Positions 59,625-64,000 of a stretch of 64,000 nt of DNA are shown piece after piece. This DNA is from Brasenia schreberi (lineage: Eukaryota > Streptophyta > Magnoliopsida > Nymphaeales > Cabombaceae): NCBI GenBank assembly GCA_036023115.1, contig JAYKKT010000040.1:3221501-3285500 (forward strand), in the 5' to 3' direction. The notes under the pieces were generated by a model, which was given only the letters and a program-made list of their open reading frames with translations, did no database searches and had not been told where the DNA came from. Both the position numbers and the translations under genes were made by a program. The first letter of the stretch is position 1. Every line of letters starts with the position of its first letter.

Positions 59625-61364
59625 CCACAAGCTGAAAAGCGAGTCTTGGGACGAGGAAGCAAGCTCTTATTCAAAGATGAGCTGTTGTTTGTAGGAAAGC
59701 TTTTCTTGTTGGACTCTAAAGCACATAATTCCCTTTCCATGACGCCCATACTCAGCTAATCCCACACTGAACTAAGCATATTTTGAAGGATACCAATAAC
59801 CACATAGATAGAGCTCATTTCAAGTCATTCCTAGAAAATACTCAAAGCATTTAAATAACAGAACCTAAGTTGTACATGAATTGACAGTGACAACAGAATC
59901 TTAGATGAACAGGTTATCTTTTCCTAATCAGAAAGAAGGAACAAGGCACAAGACGAGAAGCAGCAATTTGGTGGTTAGCGCACAGATCAACAAAGCGCAA
60001 GGCCGAGCCTTCGCTCGTTGCGTTAGCGCCAAGAATGTCTTCCACCACGAACATTACTTTTGAGAAACAGATGACCCAGCCTTACTAACAATTGGGTGAA
60101 GGAGAGAAAACCTTCATTAGCCTGCACAACAGTTGAAAAGGCAGTCACCCTTCAATAACTATATTGAACTTTGTCCGTTCTCCATGATATATGGTCAAAA
60201 GGAAGAAAACAGAGAATGCGAACCAAAAACAACTCAAAAATCTCAAGCTGCAAACGAGGGGAGGAGGCCTTTATGACTTCGTAAACTGACAAAGTGGTCA
60301 TTATGTTTCTGCAAATGTAACAGACAAATCATGAAAGTCCAAAACAATAAATGCAAACACAGGCGAACACCAAATACATAACAGACGGCAAAAAAAGTAA
60401 AACTTTTCAAGGCTTTACAGAAAATGCTTAAACCAAAAGTTTTCTACTGCTACTTCCTATATTACACTCCTTTGAATGAGTGGAATAACTAAACTGTGTT
60501 ATTCAGTACGTGTAACCGCAAGCAAAGCAGTGATGGGGCTTTGGGAGCAAGTCTTGCGAAATGCAGGGAAGCCTTGAAACAACATTGGCATCTCCAGCAG
60601 TGCTTTCATCTTTTCGGGGCAAAGGCCTGAAAGAAACTCTCGACCTTGAGAGTGAGCGATGTATTTGGATTTATGGAGGATGTGTTTCCGTTCTTTGATT
60701 TTGATCACGCGACCACCACCGTCAATGTTCTCCTCCCTGTACTTTTGTCTTATGCATGGTGAGAAACTCTCATTGAACAATGTAGTATATCATGGACCTT
60801 TATTAAAAAGAATGTGGCAGTATATGCTTCAACCCTGCAAGAAAATAGTTATATCTAACATTGGCAGATAATTAGAAATCTGTCCGGATAAACAGTTATA
60901 TCCATAGATTCAGCCATACAGTTTGAACCTAGTTATTCACAAGAGAAAGTCACTTCATGTGCAAGGCAGAAAGTTAAGTTTACCAGTATAATAAACTTAT
61001 CTTATTGTTCAATATCCAGAGTCTTAAACATAACAAATAATCTATTCAGTGATGTGGGAAATTTAGCTTCACTTGCATGGGAACTATGACTCCAAACAAA
61101 ATATGATGAAAAACTCGCTGCGAGGGATTTGAATCTCCGAGTTCAAGTTCTCCAGAAAAAGGTTATTTCTTGGAGGTTATAAGTTACTTAAGTGTTTGGT
61201 GGAAACATCTGATGATTTAAAATCATGTTTTACATAACTATGCAGAAAGAAAAAAAACAATACTCAAGAAATAAACCATCACGAAGGAAGGGAGAGAAAC
61301 CAGAGAAAACAGCAGAGTAGAATAGAAAAGAATAGAACAAAAACAAAAGAAAAGGCTCACCATA
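59625..61364. other. Mostly gene-free; one unassigned open frame
   Basis: A 93-codon minus-strand frame at 60499-60780 (containing REENIDGGGRVIKIKERKH and CPEKMKALLEMPMLFQGFP) has protein-like composition, but I do not recognise it and see no partner exons. Nothing else is supported. Confidence 0.3.
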
Positions 61365-61742
61365 TGCATTCGCAACCACTCAGCATGGCAAGCGACCTCA
61401 CAACAGTCGCTAAAAAGCCGCAACTTCAGGCTTCACCCGAACCAACTTCAAAATCTCATAAAGCTACAACCCGTTGTCCAAAATCCCAAATGCCTTCACT
61501 TCCTGCATATGCGTATTCATGGGCTCATCGATGATTCCAGTGTTCGACAACAAGAAAATCAGTGTCTACACAACAAGGTCGAACTTGATCCTCTGCTCCT
61601 TCATTCTAATATTGTATACATAACCTGGCTTGAATCCAGATTCACCAAGAACGCCCAAAAGCCACATCGCCTCGTGGAAATTCAGAAGTCTTACAGACGG
61701 TATCAATCAGAACCGTAAACATGACAAGATCGGACTTGAAAC
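61365..61742 (-). pseudogene. PPR protein fragment, degenerate
   Basis: The minus strand has PPR-like blocks in different frames: FKSDLVMFTVLIDTVCKTSE, LLGVLGESGFKPGYVYN-like sequence, MNTHMQEVKAFGILDNG and LYEILKLVRVKPEVAAF. Several stops and frame changes intervene. PPR genes act in organellar RNA processing; this copy cannot. It is not part of the LTR element at the left end of the window. Confidence 0.55.
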
Positions 61743-62672
61743 TTAATACATGCATCTCATCTATGAGAACCTATAAGCAATAGATACAGCTCTAGCTTTC
61801 CACAAAAGCATGACTGAGAAACCGTAGGTAAGAAACAGGAATACAGGAAGAGTAAGAAAAGTACTAATTCCATGAATGACACAACAGTGTTCTTGGGGTT
61901 ACCGGCGGAGTAGAAGCTCGGACGGTGAAGTGAAGTCGATGGTGGTCGTGTCCGGAGGAAATCTGTAGATGGTGAAGAGTCAACAACGTTATATGAAGTT
62001 GAATGTAATGATACCAGCCAATACTCGATATCTCGATTCGCATCGACTGAGATATCGGGCCAAAATAATCATAAATTGGCCTCTGTCCTACATTTAGCAT
62101 ATCCATATAGGAGAATCTTAGAAGATCCTTTTAATATAATTGTTCGATTTGGTATTTGTGTTAGAAGCAGACTTAGCAAATACTTTGAAAAGAGATGAAC
62201 TCCAAGTGACTTGGGCCCAACGTGTTGCAGATGGCGCCATTATTGAGCTTCATGATAGGGCTGTAAAACGGGCCACCAGTTCAGTTACATCCCACATAGC
62301 TGGCGTGCTTGAGAATATATTATAGTGTAGGAAAATGAGTTTTAGTTACCGTTAGGTGAATTATATCTGGCTTTAACGAGACCCAATATCCATAGAGCCA
62401 GCTCGGTTCGTTTTGCAGCTCTCTCTCTCTCTCTCTCCATATATATATATATAGGATGCTTAACATATATTTCAATAAATCTCAATCATCCAATTTGAAA
62501 GAAGGATGATTGATATTTGAGTTTAAGAAGTAAAAGTATGCTTTTAAATAAAAAGCATATTTTGTATTTATTAAGTGATTGGGATTTGTTTGTATATAGT
62601 AACATGTAATGTTGCTGGTATAAAACATACATTCTTCCTCTCTCTCCCCCTCCTCCTCTCTCTCTGCACACA
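61743..62672. other. Mostly gene-free; one unassigned open frame
   Basis: A plus-strand frame at 62140-62325 (ELQVTWAQRVADGAIIELHD, RAVKRATSSV) reads like a protein segment but is unrecognised. A (CT)(TA) microsatellite lies at about 62419-62452. GATATCTCGAT/GAGATATCGG patches occur near 62020-62060. Confidence 0.35.
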
Positions 62673-62913
62673 TAGACATGGTCAGTTCTAAACCGGTCTG
62701 AAACTGAAACTAGAGACCACCTGGTTCAATTCTGGTTTCTCTTTTCAGGAAACCGGAGCCAGTGGTCCTAAACCGTCAGTTCTAGTATTTTTTTAAATTT
62801 TAAGATTTAAATTTAATATTATTTACTGGTTTTGAGCGATTCTAGACTCAAACCGGAACTGCCCCGAAACCGACGTTTTCAGGTTGCATAGAAACCAAAA
62901 CTAGCCATGTCTA
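62673..62913. mobile_element. hAT-like MITE, copy 3 (TAGACATGG family)
   Basis: 241 bp, flanked by an exact 8-bp target duplication TGCACACA (62665-62672 and 62914-62921). The left end is TAGACATGGTCAGTTCTAAA and the right end is AACTAGCCATGTCTA. The body carries GGTTCAATTCTGGTTTC, AAACCGTCAGTTCTAG and CTCAAACCGGAAC. Non-coding. Confidence 0.85.
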
Positions 62914-62921
62914 TGCACACA

Positions 62922-63687
62922 AGCACACACATCCATCATGTACACAAGCGACAAGTCCTGCACTTTCTCATCTTTGGTTGCAGCTAACTCCAACCTGATC
63001 CCCATAACGTCATGTTCTTCCAAACCATGAACTGTGATTGCAAAACAAGCAGGAGATTAGTTTAGCTCTCGTCAAAAAAACAGAATTTTTGGAATGTTAG
63101 CATTGGCACCAGAGATTCCAACTCGTTTCAAACTTCAAATCTCACCTTTGTTTCATGAAATTTCAAATGAAACCGAAATCAAATCGGACCTGGAGGGAGC
63201 GTGGCTTGTTTTCGTTTCCAGGTTTTAGTGAACCAAAAACTTCGGTTTGAAACGATATTCCAAATATACTCAGGCAGCAGCAACCCGAACCAAAACTAAG
63301 CGTAGGCTGTCCACATTAATTCTTTTGGAGATTATGTATATGCGATGCATTAACAAATCAAGAGAGACACGCCATATCATGAAACAGGAAGTATGAATTG
63401 ACATGCACATGTTTCTGTAGGTCCAGTTCGTATCTCGTGTTCCCCGGTGCTTCCTCCATACATAACTCAATATTGTGACCAACACGTAACACGCAAATCC
63501 ACCCCACGAAAATGATAAGGAAATGGAATTTGATCTTTCTCTCTCACACACACACATGCATGCGCGCACGCTGCGTGCAAATAAAGAAAGAGAACTGGGA
63601 TTACTGGCATTCATCTCATAACAACTACCTAATGCATGGTCCAAGCAATGCTCAACTGAAACCAACAAGGAAGGAGAACAAAAGGAG

Positions 63688-63690
<3 letters not shown>
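62922..63690. other. Gene-free stretch
   Basis: Includes a CA run near 63545-63560. Nothing recognised. Confidence 0.4.

Positions 63691-63761
<71 letters not shown>
63691..63761. repeat. Compound microsatellite (TA)n(GA)n
   Basis: About 42 bp of TA followed by about 28 bp of GA. Confidence 0.95.
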
Positions 63762-63764
<3 letters not shown>

Positions 63765-64000
63765 TGGTAAATGTGTACACCTCTATGTCTAAACATCTTT
63801 ACAGATTTCATTCATGAATCTTGAGATCAATAGTTGAGTTTTGAATTAAAAAATAACAAACACTATTGTACTTTTTGCTAAGATCTCATACTATTTTACT
63901 TCTTGCTTAAAGATTTCAAAACAATTGAACAATTTAGATCTTTAGGATGGATGAGTGTGCACGTAGATTACGGTCTCTTTCTCTTTATACAAATATATAG

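Overview
This is nuclear DNA of a flowering plant. It shows split genes with GT-AG introns, plant-only families (BELL homeodomain, LysM receptor kinase, plant-type BTB/POZ, PPR), an organelle-targeted prolyl-tRNA synthetase, Ty1/copia and RTE retroelement remains with plant-type termini, and many long TA, CT and TG microsatellites. The species cannot be fixed from the sequence. Nothing suggests a grass, and base composition and gene structure would fit an early-diverging angiosperm or a eudicot.

Layout: 113-5240 is a structurally complete LTR retrotransposon on the minus strand (two 340-bp LTRs, 5-bp target duplication ATAAC, PBS, polypurine tract). It has no recognisable gag or pol. Its interior carries intron-free pieces of at least five unrelated host genes: LPAT, PP2C, a serine-rich protein, a PPR protein and cysteine synthase. 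5701-8110 holds the 3' exons of an N-acetylglucosaminyltransferase I gene with disabling lesions and one AT-AC (U12-type) intron; the retrotransposon probably sits in an upstream intron of this gene. 8.1-20.6 kb is gene-free, with RTE and Ty1/copia remnants and microsatellites. 20635-23277 is an intact four-exon BELL homeodomain gene. 23.3-32.8 kb is mostly intergenic, with MITEs, SINE-like pieces and a glycine-rich locus at 29.5-30.2 kb whose frame is broken. 32844-34736 (minus) is a LYK4/LYK5-type LysM receptor-like kinase pseudogene. 38712-47124 (minus) is an intact eleven-exon organellar prolyl-tRNA synthetase gene. 48749-49556 is a probable two-exon gene for a 60-residue protein with a mitochondrial-type N-terminus. 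55537-58327 is an intact two-exon BTB/POZ gene. The remainder is repeats.

The genes are independent plant loci, with no operon or visible pathway cluster. The strongest novelty is the gene-capturing LTR element at the left end. Next are a hAT-like MITE family (three clear copies, two with exact 8-bp target duplications), a likely minor-spliceosome intron, and two genes whose first intron opens with a long CT run directly at the 5' splice site.
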